From Pseudoalteromonas sp. P1-25 (GTDB lineage: Bacteria > Pseudomonadota > Gammaproteobacteria > Enterobacterales > Alteromonadaceae): a DNA stretch of 40,334 nt. Shown piece after piece: positions 40,331 through 40,334 of the stretch. The translations under genes were made by a program, and so were the position numbers. The notes under the pieces were generated by a model. The model was not told where the DNA came from and did not search any database. It was given only the letters and a program-made list of their open reading frames with translations. The number at the start of each line of letters is the position of its first letter. The first letter of the stretch is position 1. Where the stretch lies: the NCBI RefSeq assembly GCF_001401805.1, contig NZ_LKDW01000036.1, positions 1-40,334 on the forward strand, given 5' to 3'.

Positions 40331-40334
40331 TTGT

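Larger units (their letters stand above)
39671..40334. other. Noncoding stretch with rRNA-operon tail repeats
   Basis: No credible coding frame is seen. The stretch holds two diverged copies of a tail unit (39852-39907 and 40060-40114), a third copy of its terminator part at the window edge (from 40292), a GTGGGTT/AACCCAC hairpin (40197-40221) and a short tandem CTGATAACTGACGGCTGATAGC region (about 40251-40273). Confidence 0.65.

Overview
The window looks like chromosomal DNA from a marine gammaproteobacterium of the order Alteromonadales, most likely Pseudoalteromonas or a close relative. This rests on the A+T-rich base composition, the gene set (Tol-Pal, RuvABC, pheST-ihfA, hda next to a DUF2066 gene, a long GapB-type dehydrogenase, DUF349, DUF1315 and DUF2989 proteins) and the style of the rRNA-operon tail at the right edge. 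It is inference from recognised families, not a database match. I see no prophage, insertion sequence, integron, CRISPR array or toxin-antitoxin pair; most of the window is core genome.

Layout. 1-221: two nearly identical tRNA-Lys(TTT) genes on the minus strand with a stable-RNA promoter. 441-5203 (minus): tolQ-tolR-tolA-tolB-pal-cpoB, the envelope-constriction machine. 5204-6276: a gene-free gap where ybgC often lies; it holds a strong candidate small RNA on the plus strand (about 5712-5891). 6277-8436 (minus): ruvC-ruvA-ruvB. 8566-11770 (minus): the ABC exporter pair ybbA-ybbP, with tesA (plus) starting at the very next base. 12567-12643: tRNA-Pro(GGG). 12733-20035: small exported proteins, a cyanophycinase-like exported protein, a helicase IV with a nuclease-like insertion, a possible PilZ-like protein, an M14 peptidase and a STAS-like protein. 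20054-22999 (minus): ccoG preceded by a PAS/sigma-54 activator gene, with what looks like a complete sigma-54 control region between them. 23057-28420 (minus): ABC1 kinase, DUF1439 lipoprotein, then a tight trio zinc-ribbon/DUF1315/DUF349. 28480-33075 (minus): amino acid-sodium symporter, M14D-type carboxypeptidase and a 480-residue GAPDH. 33250-34050: a DUF2989 lipoprotein (plus). 34137-39670 (minus): DUF2066-hda-pheS-pheT-ihfA. 39671-40334: noncoding, with diverged tandem copies of an rRNA-operon tail; an rrn operon probably lies just beyond the right edge, transcribed toward the window.

Most interesting points. (1) Between the activator gene and ccoG there is, in order, a perfect 18-bp-arm palindrome built of two 16-bp operator-like sites, a 13/13 IHF consensus match and a -24/-12 element, all correctly spaced for sigma-54 activation of ccoG; a third copy of the site lies at the activator's own start. 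(2) The structured 180-nt small RNA candidate has its own promoter and terminator. (3) The helicase IV carries an inserted nuclease-like domain whose acidic residues appear lost. (4) The cyanophycinase-like protein seems to lack its nucleophile. (5) The ABC1 kinase ribosome-binding site sits inside the stem of the upstream gene's terminator. (6) 5S rRNA-like remnants are repeated at the right edge.
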